This document shows, one piece after another, positions 24,813 through 32,410 of a stretch of 32,673 nucleotides of DNA (the first letter of the stretch is position 1; every line of letters starts with the position of its first letter). Position numbers and translations under genes: made by a program. The notes under the pieces were generated by a model. The model saw only the letters and a program-made list of their open reading frames with translations. It had not been told where the DNA came from and ran no database searches. Where the stretch lies: NCBI GenBank assembly GCA_016793245.1, contig JAEUHW010000257.1:1-32673 (forward strand), in the 5' to 3' direction. The stretch is from Planctomycetota bacterium (GTDB lineage Bacteria; Planctomycetota; UBA1135; JADKAF01).

Positions 24813-26412
24813 AGAGCGCGCCGCCGAGTGCGGCCGACAGCGCGGGCTGCGCGGCCGGGAAACACGCCCGCGGATCGTGCTCGAGCCCGCCCTCCGGCAG
24901 ATAGCGCGCCACCGGCCCGAGGCTCGCCAGGATGCGCTGGACGTAGAAGCTCGGCACGACCGTCGTCTCGCCCTCGAGGAACGGGAGCAGCGTGGGATCC
25001 GTATCGAGCATGCCCCGGATGCGCGTGTGGTAGCGCAGGCGACCGAAGCCCTCCGAGGAGATCGCGCGCACGAAATTCATGACGCGCGGGATCCAGCGCT
25101 TGTTGGCAGCGCAGCGCCGCGCGATCGCCTTCCAGGAGAAGGAGTAGCGCGTCAGCGCGACGACGCCGTCGTAGAACTCGCGCCAGGTGTAGTTCCGCGG
25201 CCGGACGTTCATCGCTTGGTTGTTGTCGAGCACGCCGAAGGGGAACGGCAGGATGCGCCCCGCCCGCGCGTACTCCGCGTTGATCGGCGCCGCGCAGCCG
25301 AACGCCGAGAGCAACGAGTACGCCGGGAACGCGCCGGGCGCGCGATCGAGGAAGCGCATGCTGAGCTCGAAGGGCTCGAAGCCGCGGTCGCAGTCCATGC
25401 CCAGCACGAAGTTCGTCTGGACGTAAGGGATGTAGCGCAGCAGCAGGTTCACGTGCTCGGCCACCTGCTCGACCTTCTCCAGGCCCTGCTTGCTGGTCTT
25501 CGCCTTGTTGCCGAGCTCGTACCAGGACTCGATGCCGGGGAGGATCGCCTGGAAGCCGTTCTGCTTCAGACGCCGCAAGTGCGGCTCCGAGAGGAGCGAG
25601 AGGCTGCTCTCCGCCACGTGTCGCATGCGCCCCGCCGGAACCGACTCCTCGATCGCCTCCATGTAGTCGTCGAAGCGGACACCGAAGTTGGGATCGTGCC
25701 AGCCCACGATCGGCCGCTTCACCTTCCGCACCAGGAAGCGCAGATCCTCGCGCAGCCGCCCGAAGTCCATCGGCTGGTAGTCCACGGTCGAGTCGATGCA
25801 GAAGCTGCAGGTATAGGGGCAGCCCAAGCTGCCGATCATCGGCACGATCTTGATCCACGGCGCCTTCTTCAGATTCGCCTCGACGTACTTCCAGCGCTCC
25901 TCGAGCAAGGGCAGCTCGCGCGGGTGCTTCGTCGCCGAAATGCAGCGGCCGAGCGGGCGATGTACCTCGCATTCCGCGAGCACCTCGCCGATCACGGCCT
26001 GGTCCGTGAAGCCGAGCACGTAGTCGAAGTAGCGCTGCGCGTCCTGCGGATAGCAGCGCGCGTGCGGTCCGCCGAGGATGGTGATCGCGCCACGTGCTCG
26101 GAAGAGCGCGCTGAACGCGTACGCGAGATGCGCCGCGTTGGTGAACGCGCCGATGAAGAGCACATCGAGGTCGTCGGGGAACTCCGCCAGCAAGTCCTCA
26201 TAGCCCGTGTAGCACACGAAGTGCACCGCGTGTCCCGCCTGCTCGCACCAGACGGCGACCGCCTGCGGCATGATGCTCGCGAGGTTCGCGTTCATGAGGC
26301 GGCCGTAGAGACCGGGGCGAGGACGACTCTCCACGAGATCCAGGATGCCGACGCGCAGGCGGCGAGGGACGCGAGGAGAGCCGACGGGATCGAGGAGATC
26401 AGCTTCGGCCAT
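24811..26412 (-). CDS. B12-binding-type radical SAM protein
   Basis: The 533-residue protein has the two-domain layout of B12-binding-like radical SAM enzymes. Residues about 18-160 look like a Rossmann-type cobalamin-binding domain (LRVGILDLVE, HAVHFVCYTGYEDLL, DVLFIGAF, ITILGGPHARCYPQDAQRYFDYVLGF), but the DxHxxG motif of base-off cobalamin binding is not evident, so B12 may not be bound. Residues about 185-420 are the radical SAM barrel with the cluster motif C198-x3-C202-x2-C205 (GCPYTCSFC), then GWHDPNFGVRFDDYM and ILPGIESW. The C-terminal 110 residues are unassigned. Relatives methylate or rearrange diverse substrates, including hopanoids, tetrapyrroles and peptides; no neighbour points to one. 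ATG 26412 has GGAAGG 8 bp upstream. It diverges from the secreted helical protein. Confidence 0.85.
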   Translation of the reverse strand: MAEADLLDPVGSPRVPRRLRVGILDLVESRPRPGLYGRLMNANLASIMPQAVAVWCEQAGHAVHFVCYTGYEDLLAEFPDDLDVLFIGAFTNAAHLAYAFSALFRARGAITILGGPHARCYPQDAQRYFDYVLGFTDQAVIGEVLAECEVHRPLGRCISATKHPRELPLLEERWKYVEANLKKAPWIKIVPMIGSLGCPYTCSFCIDSTVDYQPMDFGRLREDLRFLVRKVKRPIVGWHDPNFGVRFDDYMEAIEESVPAGRMRHVAESSLSLLSEPHLRRLKQNGFQAILPGIESWYELGNKAKTSKQGLEKVEQVAEHVNLLLRYIPYVQTNFVLGMDCDRGFEPFELSMRFLDRAPGAFPAYSLLSAFGCAAPINAEYARAGRILPFPFGVLDNNQAMNVRPRNYTWREFYDGVVALTRYSFSWKAIARRCAANKRWIPRVMNFVRAISSEGFGRLRYHTRIRGMLDTDPTLLPFLEGETTVVPSFYVQRILASLGPVARYLPEGGLEHDPRACFPAAQPALSAALGGAL

Positions 26413-26769
26413 AGAGACACCTTCCCGAGGTGATGGGGAGCGCGAGACGAGACCCGCACCGTTCGTGAACCGTCTCTCGAGCGCCGAGGTGCGTGCGAAA
26501 GTCGATCCCGGAGCCGCGCGCGAGAAGCGAGCTCGAGCGTGGAGCGCCGCGTCGCCGCGAGCGATGCGAACTCAGCAGAACCGCAGCGGCGCGGGGCGTC
26601 GATACGGCAAAGCTCGAAGCGCGGGCGCACCGGCCCGGAAGGGCTGCCATCCGCCTTCCGGGACTCTCGGCCCCACCGAGATCCGCAAGGCCTTCAAGGA
26701 CCGCGGCGCCGAGAGCCGAAGTACCGCCGCCTCGAGCGACGGCATCGCTCGCAACCAGGACCGCCGCGC
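26413..26769. other. Divergent intergenic region with a 9-bp inverted repeat
   Basis: These 357 bases separate two divergent genes and must hold both promoters. The clearest structure is a perfect inverted repeat, CCCGGAAGG (26634-26642) and CCTTCCGGG (26654-26662), with an 11-nt loop, about 110 bp upstream of the plus-strand start. A weaker pair (CTCTCGGC 26664-26671, GCCGAGAG 26708-26715) follows. The plus frame is open here back to 26539 but encodes an Arg-rich sequence with no signal peptide, so I do not count it as part of the gene. Confidence 0.45.
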
Positions 26770-28269
26770 ATGAACTTCCGCCCCTGCTCCGCCGCTGCGT
26801 TCGCCCTCTGCTCCGCCGTGGCTCTGATGGCGCAGGAACCCGCCGTCGAGCTCGTGGTGAAGGACGCCGAGAAGGAGATCGTCGCCCTCGAGGCCGCGCT
26901 GGAGAAGCTGCGCCCCGGCGATCGCTCGGGCGGACAGCAGCTGGTGCGGCGCTTGGACCTAGTGGGCCGGAAGCTCGGTAGCGCACGCGATCGCAGCACC
27001 GCGCTCTGGAAGGACCTCGCGGCGCGACATGCGGCGCTCGGCAAGGCCGTCGTGGAGAAGGCCAATGCTTCGAGCGGCCCGACGCTCGACGCCGCAGCGC
27101 TCCAGCAGCTCGACACCGAGGTGTCGCGCGCCGGTTCGGAGCTCCGCGCTCTCGCTCTCGAGCGCTTCGGAGAAGCCGCGCTGATCGAGTCCTGGCGCCA
27201 GCGCACGAGCGAGCTCCGCGCGAAGCTGGCACCGCTCGCGGCGATCGACGCCTCCGATCGGCGCGTGCGCGCGCTCACGAGTGCCATCGACAGCCTGGAG
27301 CAGAGCGTGACCCGCGGCGTCGCGACCTTAGCGGCCTCGCAGCGCACGCGCGCGCTCGATGCGCAGCTGCAGGAGATCGTCGAGGGCTATCGCGCCGAAG
27401 CCCTGCCGCGCGCACTCGCCACGCCGCTCGAGCCCAGCGCCGTCGAGGCCTGGGCGCGCGCGATGCGCGAGCTCTTGGAGCAACGCGTGCCGAGGGACTT
27501 AGCGGAGATCGAAGGGATCGGCAAGGACGAGCAAGCGCCTCGTCAGCGCGTCGAGAGCGCGCGCCACTGGATCGGCAGCGCGACGCGTCGCGAGCTCGAG
27601 CAGCGACTCCAGATGGCACAGGCGCTCCTCGACGGGAGCCTGCAGGGTGCGACGCGCGATGCGGAGTTCGTGCTCGCCATCGACGCTTCGAAACCACACG
27701 ACGTCGCGAACAAGCTTCTGGGCGAAGGGCGCCTCGAAGAGAATCAGGCCCGCCTCGTCGAGGGCGCGCAGATCGTCGCCGCAGTCAAGGCCTTCGATGC
27801 CGCGCTCGGTCGGGCGGCGCGCAGTGAGCTCGACGAGCTCGCCGCGAAGATCGCGCGCGCCGAAGAACATCTGCGCCAATCGGCGCTCGCGGCACTGAGC
27901 TCGGTGCGCATGCCGGCCGCGCGCTCCGAGGATCCGGCCTTGCTCGAAGCCGCAGCGACCACGTTGAAGCACAAGGACTACGGGATCCCCGGCTGGGAGC
28001 GGCTCGTCATCAACGCGGCGCCCCAGCGGAAGGAGCGCTGGGAGACCTCGGTGAGCCCCGGCGTGGTGACGACGCGACTCACGACCGTGCACTTCGTCTG
28101 GGACGAGTTCCAGGTGACGACGGCGGAGAAGGTCGGCGAGGAACACTACCTCTTCTACAACCGCTTGAAGTTCTTCCACTCCGCCGGGAGCACGACCCCC
28201 ACGGGGCGCTGGATCCTCTCGGAGCGATTCCGCTCGACGCGCATCCTCCCCGAGCACATCCAACGCTGA
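26770..28269 (+). CDS. Secreted helical/coiled-coil protein of unknown function
   Basis: The 499-residue protein has a signal peptide (1-22, ending in ALMAQ). Residues about 25-400 are almost all helical, with heptad-like Leu/Ala and alternating charge (KDAEKEIVALEAALEKL, TSELRAKLAPLAAIDASDRRVRALTSAIDSLEQ). Residues about 400-499 differ: aromatic and beta-rich, with YGIPGWERLVINAAPQRKERWE, VVTTRLTTVHFVWDEFQ and HYLFYNRLKFFH, and could form a small globular domain. I recognise no family. The ATG at 26770 is chosen because it begins the signal peptide. It diverges from the radical SAM gene and is followed by a hairpin and the 36-bp repeat array. Cell-envelope location is inferred from the signal peptide only. 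Confidence 0.75.
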   Translation: MNFRPCSAAAFALCSAVALMAQEPAVELVVKDAEKEIVALEAALEKLRPGDRSGGQQLVRRLDLVGRKLGSARDRSTALWKDLAARHAALGKAVVEKANASSGPTLDAAALQQLDTEVSRAGSELRALALERFGEAALIESWRQRTSELRAKLAPLAAIDASDRRVRALTSAIDSLEQSVTRGVATLAASQRTRALDAQLQEIVEGYRAEALPRALATPLEPSAVEAWARAMRELLEQRVPRDLAEIEGIGKDEQAPRQRVESARHWIGSATRRELEQRLQMAQALLDGSLQGATRDAEFVLAIDASKPHDVANKLLGEGRLEENQARLVEGAQIVAAVKAFDAALGRAARSELDELAAKIARAEEHLRQSALAALSSVRMPAARSEDPALLEAAATTLKHKDYGIPGWERLVINAAPQRKERWETSVSPGVVTTRLTTVHFVWDEFQVTTAEKVGEEHYLFYNRLKFFHSAGSTTPTGRWILSERFRSTRILPEHIQR

Positions 28270-28295
28270 GAGCTTGTCGCTGAGTCCACAAGCTC
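28270..28295 (+). terminator. Hairpin directly after the secreted helical protein gene
   Basis: GAGCTTGT (28270-28277) and ACAAGCTC (28288-28295) pair perfectly over 8 bp with a 10-nt loop. The stem begins on the base after the stop codon and is followed immediately by the 36-bp hairpin array. Confidence 0.5.
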
Positions 28296-28297
28296 GT

Positions 28298-28405
28298 GCT
28301 CCAACACCGTCAGGTGTTGGGCCCGCAGTCATCGCTCCAACACCGTCAGGTGTTGGGCCAGCAGTCATCGCTCCAACACCGTCCGGAGTTGGGCCAGCAG
28401 TCACC
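28298..28405. repeat. Three-unit tandem array (36 bp each) of GTCA-loop hairpins
   Basis: Units are 28298-28333, 28334-28369 and 28370-28405. Units 1 and 2 differ at one base and contain arms CCAACACC and GGTGTTGG around loop GTCA. Unit 3 has two changes in the hairpin (one of them in the loop) that give a slightly altered but still paired stem. The array sits in the 180-bp gap between convergent genes and outside any credible coding region. It has the same plan as the array at 22028-22126. Confidence 0.88.
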
Positions 28406-28407
28406 GA

Positions 28408-28440
28408 AGAGCCCGTCGGAGACATTCTCCGACAGGCTCT
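28408..28440. terminator. Strong hairpin at the end of the MlaFE-type gene
   Basis: AGAGCC-c-GTCGGAGA (28408-28422) pairs with TCTCCGAC-a-GGCTCT (28426-28440) around loop CAT: 14 base pairs and one C/A mismatch. It lies 9 bp past the minus-strand stop at 28450 and directly after the hairpin array, so it probably terminates the rsgA operon and may act on both strands. Confidence 0.65.
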
Positions 28441-28449
28441 GAGCGCGGC

Positions 28450-30105
28450 TCAGATCGCGATCACGGCGAAGAACACGATCAGGATCCAGAGGATCGCCGC
28501 GAACAGCGTCCGCGTGATCGCGCCGTTGGCCTCGGAGGCCGAACGCAGCTCCCGCGTGCCGAAGCGGTAGGCGAAGAGGCCGCAGCCGAGTCCGGCCGGG
28601 ATCAACTTCGAGAGCAGCTCGCCCGTGCCGCGGAACGGGAGCGAGCCCAAGTTGTGGAAGTAAGCGCTCTGCCAGGTGTGGAAGCCGAGCAGCGGCTTCG
28701 CGAAGAGCGCGGCGACGGCGCTGCCGGCCGTGCCACACGCGAAGGCGACGAGATCGAGCAGCACGAACGCGAGTGACAGGATCGCCATCGCGGGGAGCCC
28801 GAGCAGCAGCGCGCGATCGAGCCCGAGCACCAGGAGTGCATCGAGCTCCGAGGAGAGGCGCATCTGCGCGAAGCGGCCCGCGGCGGAGGCACCCGAGCGC
28901 GCGGCGAGCAGGATCGAGGCGAAGAGCGGGCAGATCACCGCGAAGAACGCGAGCCCGAGGCCTTCGATGACGCCATCGAGGAGCAGCGGCTCCACGAAGC
29001 CCGTGAGTGGTCCGAGCTCCGCGTGCAGCGCGAAGTGCGTCATCACGAGGCCCAAGCAGAGCCCGCCCAACGCGAGGAAGAGCACCGCATCGACCAGCAG
29101 GTCGCGGAAGAGGCTGCGGCCGAAGCGGAGATGCCAGCGCGCGTTCCGTGCGATGTGCGCCGGCGCGCCGAGGACGAGCGTGCGCAGCGCGCTCAGCGCG
29201 CCGGAGAAGCGCCGCCAACGCACCGCGCGCACGTGCTGCTTCCACTCGGAGCGCGCGAGCTCCTCGCCCTGGCGCGGACGGAAGCGCTCCATCTCCGCAC
29301 GCGCCTCGTCGCGCAGCGCCGCGCGCGCGGCGTCGTCGGGCAGATCGAAGAGGCCGACGCTCGCATCGCTGCGCACGAGCAGCGCGCGGTCGGCGATCGC
29401 GAGCAGGTTCGCCAGGTCGTGCGTGACGACGAGGCTCGCGCGCGGCGCGACGCGCGGATCGCGCAGCGCCTCCTTGATCAACGCCGCGGCCTCGCCGGCC
29501 GAGCGCGGATCGAGGCCGCTCGTCGGCTCGTCGTAGATCAACAGCTCGGGTCGCGACGCGAGCGCACGCAGGAGCGCCACGCGCTGGCGCTGACCGCCGG
29601 AGAGCTGCGCCACCGCGCGCTGCTCGTAGCCCGCGACGCCGAGGCGCTGGGCAGCCTCCCCATACCACGCGCGGAACTCCTCCGCGCGCCAGCGCACGCG
29701 CGCCTGATCGCGCCCGAGCTCGATGTTCTCGCGCACCGAGAGCGACTCGAAGAGCGCGTGGTACTGGAACATGTAGCCGATGCGCCCGCGCAGCGCGCGC
29801 GGGTAGGCCGCGCGCAGCGCTTCGATCTCCTCGCCCTCGCGCGTCACCAGCGCGAGCGAGGCCTCTTCCGCGAACGAGAGCGTCGGCGAAGCGAGGCCCT
29901 CGAGCCCGACCAAGGTGCGCGAGAGCAGCGACTTGCCGCTGCCCGAGGGCCCGAGCAGCAACACGACCTCGCCTTCGCGGAGCTCGAAGCACACCTGACG
30001 CAGGAGCAGCGTCGCTTCGGCGCGCCGCGACGCGAAGAGGCCGCTCGAGGAACGGCGGATCGAGCGCACGCCGAATGCGCGCACGCGCAGCACGACGTCG
30101 CTCAC
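28450..30105 (-). CDS. ABC transporter fusion: MlaF-like ATPase joined to MlaE-like permease
   Basis: This 551-residue protein joins two parts that are normally separate. Residues about 1-250 are an ABC ATPase: Walker A GPSGSGKS, a Q-loop in GRIGYMFQYHALFESLSVREN that is typical of MlaF, signature LSGGQRQRVALLRAL, Walker B LLIYDEPTSGLDP and the switch His in VVTHD. Residues about 320-551 are a polytopic MlaE/YrbE-type permease with the family segment LLAARSGASAAGRFAQMRLSSELDALLVLGLDRALLLG. MlaFE systems move phospholipids or other lipids between inner and outer membranes using an MCE-domain partner. The GTG start at 30105 overlaps the upstream stop by 4 bp, so it is coupled to the membrane-anchored protein before it, the probable partner. 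One chain carrying both ATPase and permease would dimerise to give the usual 2+2 stoichiometry (inference). Confidence 0.88.
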   Translation of the reverse strand: MSDVVLRVRAFGVRSIRRSSSGLFASRRAEATLLLRQVCFELREGEVVLLLGPSGSGKSLLSRTLVGLEGLASPTLSFAEEASLALVTREGEEIEALRAAYPRALRGRIGYMFQYHALFESLSVRENIELGRDQARVRWRAEEFRAWYGEAAQRLGVAGYEQRAVAQLSGGQRQRVALLRALASRPELLIYDEPTSGLDPRSAGEAAALIKEALRDPRVAPRASLVVTHDLANLLAIADRALLVRSDASVGLFDLPDDAARAALRDEARAEMERFRPRQGEELARSEWKQHVRAVRWRRFSGALSALRTLVLGAPAHIARNARWHLRFGRSLFRDLLVDAVLFLALGGLCLGLVMTHFALHAELGPLTGFVEPLLLDGVIEGLGLAFFAVICPLFASILLAARSGASAAGRFAQMRLSSELDALLVLGLDRALLLGLPAMAILSLAFVLLDLVAFACGTAGSAVAALFAKPLLGFHTWQSAYFHNLGSLPFRGTGELLSKLIPAGLGCGLFAYRFGTRELRSASEANGAITRTLFAAILWILIVFFAVIAI

Positions 30106-31430
30106 CAGAGCTCCTCCGCGGCCGCGCTCGCGCTGAACACGGTGCCCGGCGCGACGCGGCTCCCGCTGCCGGGTGAGGCGATCACGATCATCGGCGTGCG
30201 CCGACCGAGCAGGCGCTCGCGGAGCAGCGCGAGCAAGAGCGGGTTCCAGCCGGTGCCGCGTTCGTCGAGCAGGAGCTCGCGCAGCAGCGCGCCGAGCGGC
30301 GCGGCCGCGCGACGCGCGAGCCCTTCCAGCCGTGCGCGCACGCGCGGATCGGCAGCGCACGCACGCAGCGCGGCCTCGAGCTTGGCGAAGCCTTCGTCGC
30401 CGAGCGCGCGCAGCCGCTCGCTCGTCCGCGAGTCGGCGAGGAACGCGCGCCACGCGTCGCGCAGATGCCGCTGCAGCTCGGCCTCATCGGCGAACGCCGA
30501 GCCCGCCGCGAGCGAGCGCCGCAGCGCCGCCTCGGGATCGGCGGCGACCGCCTCGCCGAGCGCGCCCAGCGAGCGCAGCAGCACGCGCTCGGCGGTGCCG
30601 CGCGAAGCGCGCTCCAAGCCCCGCGCGCTGCGCTCGCGCGCTTCGAGCACGGCGCCGAGCGGATCCTCCCACAGCGCGCGCGGCACGGAGCCGAGCTCGC
30701 CGAGCAAGAGCTCGAAGAAGCTCCCGCTCGCGCGCGCGAGCACCTGCTCGAGCTCGGCGCTCTCGCCGAGCCACGCGCCGAGCTCGCGCACCGCGGGATC
30801 TCCGCTCGCCTCGCGCGCGACGGACGGCCAGTCGATCGGGGAGAGCACCTCGCGCTGCAGCGCCTCCAGCATCGCGCGCCGCAACGCTGGATCCGCGAGC
30901 ACGCGCTCCGCGTCCTCGGCGCCGAAGTGCGCCGCGAGGGCCTCGAGTGCCAGCGCGCGCAGCGCTTCCAGCTCCGCGCGCTCGCTCTCGACCCATGCGC
31001 GCAGACGCGCAGAGCCGCGCTGCCACGCCGCGCTGCGGAAGAAGCTCGCGAGCAGCTCGAGCTCGCCCAGCGAGCGCGCGACGACGACGAGGCGCGCGTC
31101 CTCGCGCAGCGACTCGAAGTGCGCGGGCTTCACGCCGATGCGCACGCCGCCGCTCGCGAGGCACTCGTACACTTCGCCCCAGCGTTCGAGCGCGGGCGCC
31201 GTGGCGAGCAGCGGCGTGCCCACCGGAAGATCGAGCCGGAAGGGCGCTTCGACTTCGATGCACGGGTTGCCGCTCCAACCCTCGGGGAGCGCCGGGCGCA
31301 GCTTCGCCATGCCGGCGATCAACGCGCGCCCGCCGAAGAACGCGAGCACCGCGCCGGCGAGCAGCAGCCCACCCGCGAGCGCCGCGCCGCGTCGCGCATC
31401 GCGCGCGTCGCGCGAGTGCAGCGAGCTCAG
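30102..31430 (-). CDS. Membrane-anchored outer protein, likely MCE-like partner of the lipid transporter, CTG start
   Basis: The 442-residue product has one N-terminal TM helix (about 15-36, AALAGGLLLAGAVLAFFGGRALI) and a large domain outside. Residues about 50-105 (FRLDLPVGTPLLA, ERWGEVYECLASGGVRIGV, FESLREDARLVVVA) match an MCE fold only loosely; the rest is helical. Its place before the MlaFE-type fusion, overlapping it by 4 bp, is what makes an MlaD-like role likely. The start is unusual: the frame has no ATG, GTG or TTG near the TM helix on its upstream side, back into rsgA. A CTG at 31430 overlaps the rsgA stop (CTGA) and has GGAGG 7 bp upstream. The next candidates, TTG 31322 and ATG 31310, would remove the TM anchor and have no Shine-Dalgarno. 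Confidence 0.72.
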   Translation of the reverse strand: MSSLHSRDARDARRGAALAGGLLLAGAVLAFFGGRALIAGMAKLRPALPEGWSGNPCIEVEAPFRLDLPVGTPLLATAPALERWGEVYECLASGGVRIGVKPAHFESLREDARLVVVARSLGELELLASFFRSAAWQRGSARLRAWVESERAELEALRALALEALAAHFGAEDAERVLADPALRRAMLEALQREVLSPIDWPSVAREASGDPAVRELGAWLGESAELEQVLARASGSFFELLLGELGSVPRALWEDPLGAVLEARERSARGLERASRGTAERVLLRSLGALGEAVAADPEAALRRSLAAGSAFADEAELQRHLRDAWRAFLADSRTSERLRALGDEGFAKLEAALRACAADPRVRARLEGLARRAAAPLGALLRELLLDERGTGWNPLLLALLRERLLGRRTPMIVIASPGSGSRVAPGTVFSASAAAEELW

Positions 31431-32338
31431 ATGCCTTCCTCCACCATCGCCTGGTACGAGCCGAAGCGGCTCGGCGGGATCTGCCCCGCCTCGACGGCGC
31501 GCAGCACGGCGCACTCGGGCTCGTGCGAATGCGTGCAGTCCGCGAACGCGCACGCGTCGAGATGGCGATGGAACTCGGGGAACAGATGCGAGAGCGGCGT
31601 CTGCTCGTCGCGCAGCAAGACGAAGTTCCGGAGCCCCGGGGTATCGATCACGTAGCCCTCGAGCGCCGCGAGGCGCACGAGCTGCGAGTGCGTGGTCGTA
31701 TGCCGGCCGGTCTCCCACTTCTTCGAGACCTGCCCGGTCTTCAGTCCCAAGTTCGGGTCGACGCGGTTCAGCAGCGTGGACTTGCCGGCACCCGAGAGCC
31801 CCGTCACGACGCTGAGCTTGCCGCGCAGGAGCTCGCGCACGCGCTCGACGCCTTCTTCCTTGCCCTTCGCGACGGACACGACCTCGTAGCCGGGCACCGC
31901 GTAGATCTGCTGCATCTCCTGGATCAGGCCGCGCGGGGCGAGGTCGGCCTTGGTGCAGACGATCACTGCGGCGAGGTGATTCAGCTCCGCGGCGCAGAGC
32001 ACGCGATCGACGAAGTGCAGCGAGAGCCGCGGCTCCGCGCAGGCCGCGACGAGCACGACTTGGTCGACGTTCGCGACGAGCACTTGCTCGAGAGGAGCTC
32101 CTTCGCGCATCCACGCGCGGGAGAGCTTCGACTTCCGCGGCAGGACGCGCTCCACGGCGCCGGGGACGGTGGCGAGGTCGACCTCGACCAGATCGCCCAC
32201 GGAGACCGGCGCACGCTGGTCCTCGAGGCCCTCGAAGAGCTGGCCGCGCAGCGCGCACTGGTGGACGACGCCTTCCACCTCCACGTGGGCGACCTTGGCG
32301 TCGAGGCGGACGACGCGACCGATCAGCGGCTCGCTCAT
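31427..32338 (-). CDS. rsgA: Ribosome small-subunit-dependent GTPase A
   Basis: The 303-residue protein is a circularly permuted GTPase that helps mature the 30S subunit. An N-terminal OB-fold (about 1-70, GRVVRLDAKVAHVEV, VSVGDLVEV) is followed by the G4 motif TKAD (129-132), then G1 GLSGAGKST (180-188), the G2 region GRHTTTH, and G3 DTPG (232-235), the permuted order that defines the family. The C-terminal zinc site is complete: C263, C268, H270 and C276 in ACAFADCTHSHEPECAV. Length is normal. ATG 32338 gives the usual short N-terminus. It is the first gene of an operon whose next two genes encode a probable lipid-transport system, an association I do not know as a conserved one. Confidence 0.96.
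   Translation of the reverse strand: MSEPLIGRVVRLDAKVAHVEVEGVVHQCALRGQLFEGLEDQRAPVSVGDLVEVDLATVPGAVERVLPRKSKLSRAWMREGAPLEQVLVANVDQVVLVAACAEPRLSLHFVDRVLCAAELNHLAAVIVCTKADLAPRGLIQEMQQIYAVPGYEVVSVAKGKEEGVERVRELLRGKLSVVTGLSGAGKSTLLNRVDPNLGLKTGQVSKKWETGRHTTTHSQLVRLAALEGYVIDTPGLRNFVLLRDEQTPLSHLFPEFHRHLDACAFADCTHSHEPECAVLRAVEAGQIPPSRFGSYQAMVEEGI
31438..31442 (-). promoter_or_regulatory. Ribosome binding site placed for a CTG start
   Basis: GGAGG on the minus strand ends 7 bp before the CTG at 31430 and lies inside the last codons of rsgA. It is the main evidence that the downstream frame is translated from that CTG. Confidence 0.5.
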
Positions 32339-32410
32339 CGAGGACCGCGCGCGGTGGACTCCGCCCCCCTCGAGCCGCGATGATCAACGGACCCCGGGTC
32401 GTTCTTACGC

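Noticed and set aside
28274..28570. Small plus-strand gene encoding three 12-residue APTPSGVGPAVI-type repeats
   Set aside because: The frame is open on both strands only because the repeat unit is 36 bp. It runs into the 3' end of the opposite transporter gene and has no ribosome binding site.
32344..32355. 12-bp palindrome ACCGCGCGCGGT between rsgA and the methyltransferase gene
   Set aside because: Short CG-alternating palindromes are frequent by chance at this base composition, and nothing else marks it as an operator.
30102..32387. Single 761-codon minus-strand frame covering the rsgA region and the partner gene
   Set aside because: Its N-terminal 319 codons are an Arg-rich shadow of rsgA in another frame; only the part from about 31430 shows a TM helix and normal composition.
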